A stretch of 64,000 nucleotides of DNA from Bacillus sp. PK3_68 (lineage in GTDB: Bacteria > Bacillota > Bacilli > Bacillales > Domibacillaceae), in the NCBI RefSeq assembly GCF_003600835.1, contig NZ_NQYC01000001.1, positions 2,436,001 through 2,500,000 of the forward strand, given 5' to 3'. The number at the start of each line of letters is the position of its first letter. Within the stretch, counting starts at the first letter, position 1. The notes under the pieces were generated by a model, which did no database searches, had not been told where the DNA came from, and saw nothing but the letters and a program-made list of their open reading frames with translations. Made by a program: the position numbers and the translations under genes. Below are positions 36,246-45,061 of this stretch, one piece after another.

Positions 36246-37085
36246 TGAAACTTTATTTCGTTTTTTGTTGAAAGCATTCGTGTAGCCGACCAGTAATAGA
36301 ACCCGGCCCCCGTTCCCGATCTCACGTCCATCAGCAACAGTCACGGCAAGAACTTCTGACGTCGTACTCGTTAAAAAGACTTCGTCCGCCTGATAAAGCT
36401 CTTCAGGTGTAAAATCTTTTTCCACAAACGGAACCCTTAATTCCTCCGCCGCTTCTTTAACCGCGAGGCGAGTAATCCCAGCCAAAATCCGGTTGGAAAG
36501 AGGGGTTGTTTGTATCTTTCCGTCTTTTACAATAAATACGTTTGTACTCGATCCTTCTGTAATCCGGCCATCCCGCACGAGTACTGCTTCAAAGCAGCCC
36601 TGCTCAAAAGCCTCCTGCTTCGCTAAAATATTTGGCAATAAATTTAATGATTTAATATAGCAATTTTGCCAGCGCTCGTCAGGCAGCACCGCTACTTTAA
36701 CTCCTTCTCTGCGCATGCTCTCCGATAGCTCTCGAGCCGGCTTCACCGTCATCGAAATAGAGGCTGGACACTTTGGAAACAAATGATTTCTGGGCGCTAT
36801 CCCCCTCGTTGCCTGCATATAAAGATCCGCTTGAGCCAAGCCGCTTTTTTCTACTAATTGCAGGATCAGTGCTTCCAGCTCATCTGGTTCTTTTCCAATC
36901 TCCAGCTTAATGGCCTTAGCACTCATATATAGGCGGTCAAGATGCTCTTTCATCATAAACGGTTTACCTTGATAGAAACGAATAACTTCATACACCCCGT
37001 CGCCAAATTGATGGCCTCGTTCATCAATCGGAATTACCGGATCGTCTACGCCGACAATTTTTCCATTAAAATATGCCAATGCCAT
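36243..37085 (-). CDS. dat: D-amino acid aminotransferase, C-terminus frameshifted
   Basis: Fold-type IV PLP transaminase making D-amino acids (D-Ala, D-Glu) for cell wall. From ATG 37085 (AAGGAGGTG eight bases upstream; 37088 also possible) the numbering places the PLP lysine at 145 (NCYIKSLNL), as in Bacillus D-AAT, and RGxxxRNHLFP (94-104) supplies the D-specific Arg/His carboxylate trap. Within a C5 run on the plus strand at 36307-36311 the expected ending (GPGSITGRLHECFQQ...) moves to another frame that stops at 36253; the frame given ends in an unrelated tail. One base appears missing from the homopolymer, so a sequence error or a very recent mutation is likely. Confidence 0.85.
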   Translation of the reverse strand: MALAYFNGKIVGVDDPVIPIDERGHQFGDGVYEVIRFYQGKPFMMKEHLDRLYMSAKAIKLEIGKEPDELEALILQLVEKSGLAQADLYMQATRGIAPRNHLFPKCPASISMTVKPARELSESMRREGVKVAVLPDERWQNCYIKSLNLLPNILAKQEAFEQGCFEAVLVRDGRITEGSSTNVFIVKDGKIQTTPLSNRILAGITRLAVKEAAEELRVPFVEKDFTPEELYQADEVFLTSTTSEVLAVTVADGREIGNGGRVLLLVGYTNAFNKKRNKVS

Positions 37086-37317
37086 CATCGGCACCTCCTT
37101 TTTTACAAACAAGAAAAGCGGTCCTTTCACTGAAATGTATGCCTTTTTTAGCAATACATTCATTGAAAAGCTCTCCTTTTTATTATACATAAAAACAAAC
37201 ATACCTAAGTAAAGAAAGACCCTGTGGCTTTCAGTGATTTTTATGAGAAACCTGTACGTTTGTTTCAAGAACAAACGGGTAGGATAAGGGAAAAGAAAAG
37301 AGGGGGAAATGACATTG

Positions 37318-38328
37318 ATGAAAAACCGTGAAATACTTTTTTTAAAACGCCCCGATGGCGAACCAACAACCGAACACTTGTCTGTTCAGGAAACCTCTGT
37401 TCCGGAATTATCAGAGGGAGAAGCACTCGTCCGGCTACTATATGTATCAGTCGATCCGTATATGCGCGGTCGGATGAATGAAGGAAAATCTTATGTAGAG
37501 CCTTTTCAGTTAAACCAGCCTATCGAGGGAGGAGCAATAGCTGAAGTAATAAAGTCTCAATCTGACCAGCTGCAGGAAGGAGACATTGTAACTGGTTCCC
37601 TCCCATGGAGAGAATACACAACCATTTCTGCTGAATCTGTTCGTAAAATAGATCCAGCACTTGGACCGCTAACAACTTCTCTGCATATTCTCGGCATGAC
37701 CGGCCTTACTGCCTATTTTGGGTTAATGGATATTGGCCGGCCACAAGAAGGAGAAACAGTGGTTGTTTCTGGTGCAGCGGGTGCTGTCGGTTCTACTGTT
37801 GTCCAAATCGCTACTATTGTCGGCGCCAGGGTGGTAGGGATTGCGGGCTCCGATGAAAAAGTTCAATTGTTGAGACAGCTAGGGGCTGATGCCGTTATTA
37901 ATTATCAAACAGAGGATGTGAATACGGCACTTATGGAAGCCTGTCCAGATGGTGTGGATGTGTATTTCGATAATGTCGGCGGTGACATCTCTGACGCCGT
38001 ATATCCGCTCCTGAACAAATTCGCCCGGATCATTCAATGCGGAGCCATCTCTTCCTATAATAAAAGAGAGGATCACGGCCCTCGCATTCAGCATTACTTA
38101 ATTAAGTCCAGCGCCTTGATTAAAGGCTTTACTGTTGGGGATTATCGTGAACGCTATCCGGAAGGCTTTCAACACCTATCCAAGTGGCTTCAAGAAGGCA
38201 AACTTACTTATGAAGAAACCATTACAGAAGGATTTGAAAATATTCCGCAAGCATTTTTCGGTTTATTTACAGGCGAAAATATCGGCAAGCAGCTTGTAAA
38301 AGTAAATGAGCCCTCCCATAAAGAGTAA
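37318..38328 (+). CDS. NADP-dependent MDR-family oxidoreductase (YfmJ/CurA-like)
   Basis: Zinc-free medium-chain reductase of the leukotriene B4 dehydrogenase/curcumin reductase group, reducing alpha,beta-unsaturated ketones or aldehydes with NADPH. I prefer ATG 37318 (or TTG 37315) because AGGGGG at 37301-37306 is too near the ATG at 37309. About 336 residues: the N-terminal VSVDPYMRGRM signature, then a Rossmann domain with SGAAGAVGSTVVQIA and the YFDNVGG motif. It is divergent from dat and monocistronic. A role in detoxifying reactive carbonyls is inferred from the family. Confidence 0.88.
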   Translation: MKNREILFLKRPDGEPTTEHLSVQETSVPELSEGEALVRLLYVSVDPYMRGRMNEGKSYVEPFQLNQPIEGGAIAEVIKSQSDQLQEGDIVTGSLPWREYTTISAESVRKIDPALGPLTTSLHILGMTGLTAYFGLMDIGRPQEGETVVVSGAAGAVGSTVVQIATIVGARVVGIAGSDEKVQLLRQLGADAVINYQTEDVNTALMEACPDGVDVYFDNVGGDISDAVYPLLNKFARIIQCGAISSYNKREDHGPRIQHYLIKSSALIKGFTVGDYRERYPEGFQHLSKWLQEGKLTYEETITEGFENIPQAFFGLFTGENIGKQLVKVNEPSHKE

Positions 38329-38375
38329 ACAGTTAGCCTGCAAGCAAGACTCTGCGGCTCGTAAATGATCGGCTA

Positions 38376-38405
38376 TGATCAGTAAAATTTCTATCTGATC
38401 AGTAA
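38376..38405. repeat. direct repeat TGATCAGTAA, two copies 20 bp apart
   Basis: TGATCAGTAA at 38376-38385 and 38396-38405, each with a palindromic TGATCA core, on the same face of the helix. A third half-site ATGATC lies at 38365-38370. It is upstream of the GyrI-like gene, before a terminator. Confidence 0.45.
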
Positions 38406-38435
38406 TTTATTTATTTCCTGCAACTCTATACGTTT

Positions 38436-38464
38436 AAAAAGCCGGTGTAAAAACCGGCTTTTCT
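38436..38464 (+). terminator. rho-independent terminator of the oxidoreductase gene
   Basis: AAAAGCCGGT / ACCGGCTTTT hairpin. Confidence 0.88.
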
Positions 38465-38567
38465 AATGAACAAACTATTTTTATAATTTTCAATTTATTG
38501 TAATTATTCTCCGAAATTTTATTGTAAAATAAAAGAACAAGCAATTATTTTAAGCGGAGGTGTCCGA

Positions 38568-39041
38568 ATGATCCCGAAAGTTGTCGAAATTGAGGAGATC
38601 AAAGTAATTGGCTTGCAAAAAACATGTCAGACTACTGACCTAGAAACGGAGAAAGCAATACTTTGGAAACAGTTCAAGCAATTTGCTAGTGATATTTTAG
38701 ATCAAACAAACGGTGAATTAATGGAGATTTGTCGCCAAAAACAAGGAAGCCTAGTGACACACTGTGTTGCCCTGGAAGTAAACAACGTTGATATTGTGCC
38801 CGCAGGCATGATTAGTTTTAATATTCCTCCCCAAAGCTATATTTATATGAAGCACAATGGATACACTCACACATTATGGAAATCTCTTAATGAAATAAAA
38901 CAGTGGGCCAAGGAGCATCACTGCCGCCTGGATCCAAATCAATTCATGATTCATGTAAAAATTTCTGAAGAACCTCCTGTACACGAGCTATATGTAAAGC
39001 TTGAAGACAAAAAGAGGGAATCTACCGAAATTGTTATTTAA
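38568..39041 (+). CDS. GyrI-like/effector-binding domain protein
   Basis: Stand-alone ligand-binding domain of the GyrI/Rob-C/BmrR type, 157 residues with no DNA-binding part. The pattern VIGLQKTC, LWKQFKQF, CVALEVNN, PAGMISFNIPPQSYIYMKHNG and LNEIKQWAKE follows the two repeated strand-helix units of this fold. Such proteins bind small hydrophobic or cationic molecules and act as sensors or sequestration proteins. ATG 38568 has AGCGGAGGTG. It is a single gene ending at a terminator; the TGATCAGTAA repeats lie 160 bp upstream beyond the previous terminator. Ligand unknown. Confidence 0.72.
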   Translation: MIPKVVEIEEIKVIGLQKTCQTTDLETEKAILWKQFKQFASDILDQTNGELMEICRQKQGSLVTHCVALEVNNVDIVPAGMISFNIPPQSYIYMKHNGYTHTLWKSLNEIKQWAKEHHCRLDPNQFMIHVKISEEPPVHELYVKLEDKKRESTEIVI

Positions 39042-39046
39042 GCCAT

Positions 39047-39083
39047 AAAAGCCCCGTACCTTTTGCTGGTAACGGGGCTTTAT
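39047..39083. terminator. bidirectional rho-independent terminator
   Basis: AAAAGCCCCGTACC / GGTAACGGGGCTTT stem between the GyrI-like gene and the ZIP transporter. Confidence 0.88.
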
Positions 39084-39084
39084 A

Positions 39085-39900
39085 TTAACCGAGAGCCACA
39101 TCCAATATCATCATGACCGTAAACCCTGCCATTAAGCCCAGCGTTGCCCAATCTTTGCTGCCGGCTGATTGTGATTGCGGAATCAACTGTTCGACAACAA
39201 CAAAGATCATGGCACCCGCTGCAAATGCAAGGGCATAAGGCATGATGGGCTGTACAGCGAGCACAGCAGCGGCTCCAATTACAGCAGCAACCGGCTCTAC
39301 AATGGCAGACAACTGGCCATAATTAAATGCCCGCAGTCGCGACATCCCTTCTCCCCTTAATGGAACGGAGAGCGCAGCGCCTTCCGGCATATTTTGGATA
39401 CCAATGCCGATAGCGAGCCCGAGAGCCCCTATTACAGAGGCTTCTCCGAGACCAATGGCTGCGGCCCCAAATGCCACACCAATAGCCAGCCCTTCAGGAA
39501 TATTATGGAGCGTAATGGCAAGGAAGAGCAGCATTGATTTAGGCAAACCAGTCTTCGGTCCTTCTGCTTCATTTTCTGACAAACCAGAATCCAGGTGAGG
39601 AACAACAAAGTCTAGCAGCCGGATAAAAAGGCCGCCAAGCAGAAAGCCAATTGCAGGCGGAAGCCACGGGATCTGCCCGTTTTGTTCACTGAATACGATG
39701 GAAGGAGCTAAAAGAGACCAGAAAGAAGCAGCAATCATGACACCAGCAGCAAAACCAAGCATCGTATTCATTACATTTTGATTAATGTGGCGAAAGAAAA
39801 AAACAATGGATGCCCCTAACATCGTTAATCCCCATGTTAATAAACCGCCAAGCAATGCTTGAACAGCCGGATTCAAATTGATGAACCAGTCCATTACCAT
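39085..39900 (-). CDS. ZIP family metal transporter
   Basis: Divalent metal importer of the ZIP/ZupT-GufA type, 271 residues and eight membrane helices. The metal-binding helices carry LHNIPEGLAIGVAFG and QNMPEGAALSVPL, which supply the His and Glu ligands of the transport site. Start ATG 39900 (AAAGGAAAG eight bases upstream). Its TATAAT-like -10 lies near 39935. Zinc is the usual substrate but iron or manganese are possible. A CDF exporter at 47.2 kb could balance it, though they are not linked in one operon. Confidence 0.88.
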   Translation of the reverse strand: MVMDWFINLNPAVQALLGGLLTWGLTMLGASIVFFFRHINQNVMNTMLGFAAGVMIAASFWSLLAPSIVFSEQNGQIPWLPPAIGFLLGGLFIRLLDFVVPHLDSGLSENEAEGPKTGLPKSMLLFLAITLHNIPEGLAIGVAFGAAAIGLGEASVIGALGLAIGIGIQNMPEGAALSVPLRGEGMSRLRAFNYGQLSAIVEPVAAVIGAAAVLAVQPIMPYALAFAAGAMIFVVVEQLIPQSQSAGSKDWATLGLMAGFTVMMILDVALG

Positions 39901-40117
39901 CCGAATCTTTCCTTTCTGACAAGCCGTTATATTCTATAATATGGTGAAAGTGAAATATTATCTAGCTTATTTTTCCCTAGGCAAACTTTTATTCTCAATC
40001 CCAATTCTTATTAAAGCATTTAGCAGCTGCCTGATTTATTTTATTATTTATTAAATAAATGGGTGTCTTAAATTTTTTTGTTACACTAATGGAAAACAGA
40101 TAGGACGGAGGATTTAA

Positions 40118-40873
40118 ATGATCAGTCAATTGGATAGTCCGTTCATAAAAAAAGTTCAATTTAAGACGGAGAGTATCCCTTCTTTCGATGAATATCCTTT
40201 TCATCTGCCTTTTATCCAATCAGCAGGAATTGAATTTCATCCCCGGGTTACTTACATTATTGGCGAAAATGGTATGGGCAAATCTACTTTGCTAGAAGCA
40301 ATAGCGGTTGCTTCTGGTTTTAATCCGGAAGGAGGTACGCTTAACTTTAACTTCTCCACCCATGATTCCCACTCTGAACTTGGGAACTATATAAAGCTTA
40401 TCAAAGGTATAAAACGTCCCAAAGACGGCTTCTTCTTAAGAGCGGAAACTTTTTATAATGTGGCAACAAACATTGAAGAGTTGGATAGCGAGCCAGGCGG
40501 AGGCCGAATCATTGATTCTTTTGGGGGGAAATCGCTTCATCGGCAATCACATGGTGAATCTTTTTTTGCGGTATTTAATCATCGCTTCAGAGGAAATGGC
40601 ATTTATATTCTGGATGAGCCTGAGGCAGCTCTTTCACCATTAAGGCAGCTTTCCATGCTTTCGAGGATGCATGACTTAATGATGGCAAACTCTCAATTTA
40701 TTATTGCTACGCATTCCCCGTTGTTGATGGCGTATCCTGATTCTAAAATACTAGAGGTGACTGAAGACGGGCTATGTGAGAAACCACTCGAAGAAACGAG
40801 CCATTATGTTATGATGAAACAATTTTTCGATGATAAAGAGCGACTGCTTCATCATTTGCTTCATACAAATTAG
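40118..40873 (+). CDS. small ABC-type AAA ATPase (COG3910-like)
   Basis: Soluble ATPase of 251 residues with an ABC/RecF-like head and no membrane partner: Walker A GENGMGKST (about 49-57), signature-like RQSHGESF, Walker B YILDEPEAALSP and the switch histidine in IIATHSPLLM. The insert between Walker A and signature is short, so there is no long coiled coil. Families of this size occur widely in bacteria, mostly uncharacterised. ATG 40118 has ACGGAGGA. It is probably monocistronic; the next small gene is 82 bp further with its own ribosome site. A defence or DNA-repair role is possible but unsupported here. Confidence 0.82.
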   Translation: MISQLDSPFIKKVQFKTESIPSFDEYPFHLPFIQSAGIEFHPRVTYIIGENGMGKSTLLEAIAVASGFNPEGGTLNFNFSTHDSHSELGNYIKLIKGIKRPKDGFFLRAETFYNVATNIEELDSEPGGGRIIDSFGGKSLHRQSHGESFFAVFNHRFRGNGIYILDEPEAALSPLRQLSMLSRMHDLMMANSQFIIATHSPLLMAYPDSKILEVTEDGLCEKPLEETSHYVMMKQFFDDKERLLHHLLHTN

Positions 40874-40955
40874 CATAGCTTTCACCTCTTGCCGCAGCCA
40901 TATAAGCGCCTTAGCACTAATAAACTTTTAAAGAGAAAACGGAGGAGGGTTGAAA

Positions 40956-41231
40956 TTGACTATTTCTCTCATTATTTTGGTGGTCCTATTTGCTATAGGG
41001 ATGATTTTTTCAATGAATTCCAATCGAAAATGGAAACTGGTGCGGACTGTACATGGCCATGAAAGCTATTATATGGTAGTCGGGAAGCTGAAGAGTAATG
41101 GCGTTTCCTATAAAACTAAAACTCCGATTAACTTCGGACACAGAAGTTTTAGCGATAACACTCAATATGATATTTATGTAAAAAAAGAGGAGGAACATAA
41201 AGCTATTACAGCCTTGCGGGAGCAGCAATAA
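40956..41231 (+). CDS. small membrane-anchored protein with DUF2007-like domain
   Basis: A 91-residue protein. TTG 40956 is chosen because GGAGGA (40941-40946) is nine bases away; TTG 40950 is too close. Residues about 2-20 form one membrane helix; the cytosolic remainder (HESYYMVVGKLKSNGVSYKTK ... QYDIYVKKEEEHKAITAL) resembles the DUF2007 'putative signal transducing' fold in its helix-strand pattern ending in V-x-x-E-x-x-x-A. Function unknown. It may be co-transcribed with the ATPase upstream, since no terminator is seen between them. A strong terminator follows. Confidence 0.68.
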   Translation: MTISLIILVVLFAIGMIFSMNSNRKWKLVRTVHGHESYYMVVGKLKSNGVSYKTKTPINFGHRSFSDNTQYDIYVKKEEEHKAITALREQQ

Positions 41232-41241
41232 TACCATTCAC

Positions 41242-41288
41242 AAAAAAGGCCGGCAGAGAGCTTTTTCTTCTCTGCCGGCCTTTTTTAT
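41242..41288. terminator. bidirectional terminator, end of the rbs operon
   Basis: AAAAAAGGCCGGCAGAGA / TCTCTGCCGGCCTTTTTT, an 18-bp perfect stem with T-runs on both strands. Confidence 0.95.
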
Positions 41289-42203
41289 TTACTTCGTTAC
41301 CATTTTCAATGGAGCTGGCATGGTTTTTTCTACTTTCTTCCCTTTCATTGTATCTCCGGCCGCCTGCACAGCGAGCTGGCCGATGAGTTCCGGCTGCTGT
41401 GCAACTGTCCCTGCTAGCTGACCAGCCTTTACAGATTTAATAGCATCGTCATTGCCGTCAAACCCAATAACAAGAATGTCCTTGCCGGAGCTTGCAATGG
41501 CTTCAATCGCTCCAAGTGCCATTTCATCGTTATGGGCAAAAACTGCCTGAATATCTGGATGACCCTGCAAAATGTTTTCCATGACATTCAATCCTTTGGT
41601 CCGGTCAAAATCGGCTGATTGCTTGGCAACAACTTTTAGCTTTTTATCTGCTGTTAAATGGAAGCCTTTTCCTCGCTCACGTGTAGCGGATGCTCCTGGA
41701 ACTCCTTCGAGCTCAGCTACCTTCGCTCCTTCTCCAAGCTTCTCAACGATAAAATCCCCGGCCAGCTGTCCGCCTTTTACGTTGTCTGAAGCGACAAGGG
41801 TCACGGTGTCTCCTTTGTCAGCCGAACGATCAAGCGTGATCACTGGAATACCGATGGCGTTCGCTGATTGCACAGCTGTAGAAATAGCGGATGAATCAGT
41901 CGGATTGATGAGCAACACATCAACACCTTGCTGAATTAAATCTTCCACATCATTCACTTGTTTTGCGGAATCGTTCTGTGCATCTACAATGATTGTTTCC
42001 ATATGGTTCTTCTTCGCTTCTTTGACCACTCCGTCTTTTAAAGAAACGAAGAACGGATTGTTTAACGTCGACACAGATAAACCAATTTTTATATCTTCAA
42101 GCTTGTCTTTTTTCGCCGGCTTGGCCCATTGAGGTGGCTCAAGCGAGCAGCCTCCGAGCATAAATAACGAAAATGACAGCAAAATGATCCATAATTTTTT
42201 CAA
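41289..42203 (-). CDS. rbsB: ribose ABC transporter, substrate-binding lipoprotein
   Basis: Extracytoplasmic ribose receptor feeding RbsAC. The 304-residue precursor starts at TTG 42203 (AGGAGGGG upstream) and has a lipoprotein signal ending in LGGC (Cys19). The type I periplasmic-binding fold shows the sugar-binding sequences NPFFVSLKDG, DAQNDSAKQ, LDRSAD and NDEMALGA. It is the last gene of rbsR-K-D-A-C-B, 12 bp after rbsC, and ends at a strong terminator. Confidence 0.95.
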   Translation of the reverse strand: MKKLWIILLSFSLFMLGGCSLEPPQWAKPAKKDKLEDIKIGLSVSTLNNPFFVSLKDGVVKEAKKNHMETIIVDAQNDSAKQVNDVEDLIQQGVDVLLINPTDSSAISTAVQSANAIGIPVITLDRSADKGDTVTLVASDNVKGGQLAGDFIVEKLGEGAKVAELEGVPGASATRERGKGFHLTADKKLKVVAKQSADFDRTKGLNVMENILQGHPDIQAVFAHNDEMALGAIEAIASSGKDILVIGFDGNDDAIKSVKAGQLAGTVAQQPELIGQLAVQAAGDTMKGKKVEKTMPAPLKMVTK

Positions 42204-42215
42204 GCCAATCCCCTC

Positions 42216-43169
42216 CTACGCTGCTTTTTTACGGTCAATTAATACAGCAATCACGATGACAATTCCTTTAACGACCATTTGGAAGAAGGAAGAGACACCC
42301 AACAAATTGAGACCGTTGTTCAATGTGCCAATGATTAAAGCGCCGATGAGCGTGCCGATGATAAGACCTCGGCCGCCTGAAAGGCTCGTTCCGCCAAGCA
42401 CAACAGCGGCAATGGCGTCTAGTTCATAAGAAGTTCCCGCTGTCGGCTGGGCCGAATTAAGCCGTGAGGTTAGGATAGCACCGGCCAATGCAGCGAGCAG
42501 ACCTGCTAAGGAGTAAATCATAATTTTCACTCTTGATACTTTAATACCTGAAATCCAGGCAGCTTTTTCATTACCGCCAATCGCATAAGTCTGACGGCCA
42601 AACGGAGTTTTGTGCAAAATTACCCATAGGATCACAAAGGCAAGCAACATCGTAACAGCTGGTACAGGAATACCTAGAAAATAACCGCGGCCAAACAATT
42701 GGAATAAGTAATTGTCTCCAAGACCGGTGATCGGGTTTCCATCAGTATAGACGAGCGTTAACCCCCGATAGATCGTCATGGTTGCCAGTGTAGCGATAAA
42801 AGGCGCCATTTTTCCTTTTGTAATTAAGAGGCCATTAATTGCTCCCATAATTGCGCCAAGCAGACAGCCAATGAAAATGGCAAGTATCGGATCGATGCCT
42901 GAAACAATCATGCCAGCCATTAGCGCACTAGACAGCGCCAAGATGGAACCGACCGATAAATCGATTCCGCCTGTTAAAATAACAAACGTCATGCCATAGG
43001 CAATCAGCGCATTGATCGCCACTTGCCGAAGCAAATTCAAAATATTTAAAGGCGCCAAGAAGCTGGGATTTAAAATAGAAACGATCAAAATTAAAATAAT
43101 TAATCCAAGCAGCGGTCCAAGCTTCTGTGTCAGATCGTTCAGTGGTTTTACACCTGTTTTATTCATCAT
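42216..43169 (-). CDS. rbsC: ribose ABC transporter permease
   Basis: Membrane channel of the ribose importer, 317 residues with about eight to ten helices. The family motifs TGGIDLSVGSILALS and AVVLGGTSLSGGRG (the cytoplasmic EAA-like loop) are present. The ATG at 43169 shares one base with the rbsA stop codon (TAATG) and follows GGAGGG, so translation is coupled. It presumably dimerises and works with RbsA and RbsB. Confidence 0.95.
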   Translation of the reverse strand: MMNKTGVKPLNDLTQKLGPLLGLIILILIVSILNPSFLAPLNILNLLRQVAINALIAYGMTFVILTGGIDLSVGSILALSSALMAGMIVSGIDPILAIFIGCLLGAIMGAINGLLITKGKMAPFIATLATMTIYRGLTLVYTDGNPITGLGDNYLFQLFGRGYFLGIPVPAVTMLLAFVILWVILHKTPFGRQTYAIGGNEKAAWISGIKVSRVKIMIYSLAGLLAALAGAILTSRLNSAQPTAGTSYELDAIAAVVLGGTSLSGGRGLIIGTLIGALIIGTLNNGLNLLGVSSFFQMVVKGIVIVIAVLIDRKKAA

Positions 43170-44650
43170 TACTGCCCTCCTGCAGCGAACGTCATGATTT
43201 TCTCCTGCGTCGCTTCTTCTTTCGTTAATTCCCCGCTAATTTTTCCTTCATGGAAAACAAGAATGCGGTCGCTCATTCCAAGTACTTCAGGCAATTCAGA
43301 AGACACCATAACAATGGCTACGCCCCGGTCAGTCAGTTCATTCATCAGCGAATAAATCTCCCGCTTGGCACCAACATCCACACCTCTTGTCGGTTCGTCT
43401 AAAATCAACACTTTTGGGCCAATGCCAATCCATTTAGCGAGCACCACTTTTTGCTGGTTACCACCCGATAGATTTTTAGCACTTGTTTCTGCCGACTCCG
43501 TTTTGATGGTTAATCGTTTAATTAACATCTCTACAAATTCCCGTTCATTTTTCCGGTCGATGATTCCTTTTGGAGCAAAGCTCTTAACACTTGGCAGGGA
43601 AATGTTCTCACGGATAGGGAAATCAAGAATGAGTCCCTCGTCTTTCCGGTCCTCGGTAATAAAGCCGATTCCTTTCCTAACGGCTTCATTTGGCGAGTGA
43701 ATAACCGCTTTTTGCCCCTTTATATATAGCTCGCCGCTGTCTATTTGATCTAACCCAAAAATTGCCCGCATCACTTCTGTTCGTCCGGCGCCCATCAAGC
43801 CGGAAACACCAATAATCTCCCCTGCTTTCACAGAGAAACTGATATTCTCAAATGCCCCTTTTCTCGTAAAGTCTTTTACTTCTAATACTGTTTCACCAGG
43901 AGAAGGCTTTCGTGCAGGAAAGCGGTCTTCGAGTTCACGGCCTACCATTTTTTTAACAACCTCGTCAAAGTTAGTTTCCTTTATCATCTTGGTGTCAACT
44001 GTTTTGCCGTCACGCATCACGGTAATTCGGTCACAGATCGTAAAAATTTCTTCCATGCGGTGAGAAATGTAAACGATGGAGACACCTTGCTTGCTCAGTG
44101 CGCGGATAACGTCGAACAACTTGGAAATCTCCCTTTCTGTTAGAGCAGCCGTCGGTTCATCCATAATAATAACTTCCGCATTTGTCATGAGTGCCTTGGC
44201 AATTTCAATCATTTGTTGCTGTCCGACTGAGCAAAGTCCTGCTTCCTTTTCGAGAGGAATAGTAACCGCCAGCTTCTCAAACTGTGCGCTTGCCATCTCT
44301 TTCATTTCTTTCATTTTCAGCAAACCGAAAGCATTTTTCCGTTCGCGACCAATAAAGAGATTTTCCAATACGGACATATCCGGCCAAATATTTAACTCCT
44401 GATGAATAAAAGCAATGCCGCCTTCTTCTGCTTCTTTCGGGCTGGAGAAAGAACGGTCTTGCCCGTTAATGGTAATCGTTCCTTCGTTCTGCTGATGAAG
44501 GCCTGTCAGGATATTCATTAGCGTTGATTTTCCTGCCCCGTTTTCTCCCATAAGCGCATGGACTTCACCGGGAAGCAGCTCAAAGTCCACGCCGGTAAGC
44601 ACCTGATTCGCGCCAAATCTTTTATGGATATTTCTCATTTCAATTTGCAT
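43169..44650 (-). CDS. rbsA: ribose ABC transporter ATPase, two nucleotide-binding domains
   Basis: Tandem ATPase energising ribose import, about 493 residues from ATG 44650 (AGAGGTG six bases upstream; a GTG three codons earlier is possible). First domain: Walker A GENGAGKST, signature SVGQQQM, Walker B IIMDEPTAAL. Second domain: GLMGAGRTE in place of a full Walker A, as usual for the RbsA/MglA family, then LSGGNQQK and LILDEPTRGVD. It starts 16 bp after rbsD. Confidence 0.95.
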   Translation of the reverse strand: MQIEMRNIHKRFGANQVLTGVDFELLPGEVHALMGENGAGKSTLMNILTGLHQQNEGTITINGQDRSFSSPKEAEEGGIAFIHQELNIWPDMSVLENLFIGRERKNAFGLLKMKEMKEMASAQFEKLAVTIPLEKEAGLCSVGQQQMIEIAKALMTNAEVIIMDEPTAALTEREISKLFDVIRALSKQGVSIVYISHRMEEIFTICDRITVMRDGKTVDTKMIKETNFDEVVKKMVGRELEDRFPARKPSPGETVLEVKDFTRKGAFENISFSVKAGEIIGVSGLMGAGRTEVMRAIFGLDQIDSGELYIKGQKAVIHSPNEAVRKGIGFITEDRKDEGLILDFPIRENISLPSVKSFAPKGIIDRKNEREFVEMLIKRLTIKTESAETSAKNLSGGNQQKVVLAKWIGIGPKVLILDEPTRGVDVGAKREIYSLMNELTDRGVAIVMVSSELPEVLGMSDRILVFHEGKISGELTKEEATQEKIMTFAAGGQ

Positions 44651-44665
44651 GACATTCACCTCTTT

Positions 44666-45061
44666 CTAGAAGAATACTCCGGCATGTAAAATGCAGTTCG
44701 CGTATGGGGAAGCTTCTCCTGTTCGAATGACTGCTTTTGCCTGCTTTGTTAATGTCTTGAACGCCTCATGTGTAACCCATTCCATAGCTGTATCTGAAAA
44801 GGTTTCCTTCATATAATCAAAAATTGGTCCGTTTGCTGTCTTTACTTCTTCAGCCATTGTTACTTTCTCCACTACCATATCTGCGGCAACAGCTGCCAGC
44901 GTCTGCTCAAAGCTCGGCACACCAACGGTTAAAGCCAAATCGATTTTCGGAATATTATCTGGAACAGGAAGACCAGCGTCAGCTATTACAATAAAATCGG
45001 TATGGCCCAAATCAGCAAGTACTTTAGCAATATGGCTGTTTAAGATGCCTTGCTTTTTCAT
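44666..45061 (-). CDS. rbsD: D-ribose pyranase
   Basis: Converts beta-pyranose ribose to the furanose form used by RbsK. The 131-residue length is typical; the active-site N-terminal region [20 protein letters not shown] (catalytic His at 20) and the [12 protein letters not shown] segment are characteristic. Its ATG overlaps the rbsK TGA stop in an ATGA, implying coupled translation. Confidence 0.94.
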   Translation of the reverse strand: MKKQGILNSHIAKVLADLGHTDFIVIADAGLPVPDNIPKIDLALTVGVPSFEQTLAAVAADMVVEKVTMAEEVKTANGPIFDYMKETFSDTAMEWVTHEAFKTLTKQAKAVIRTGEASPYANCILHAGVFF

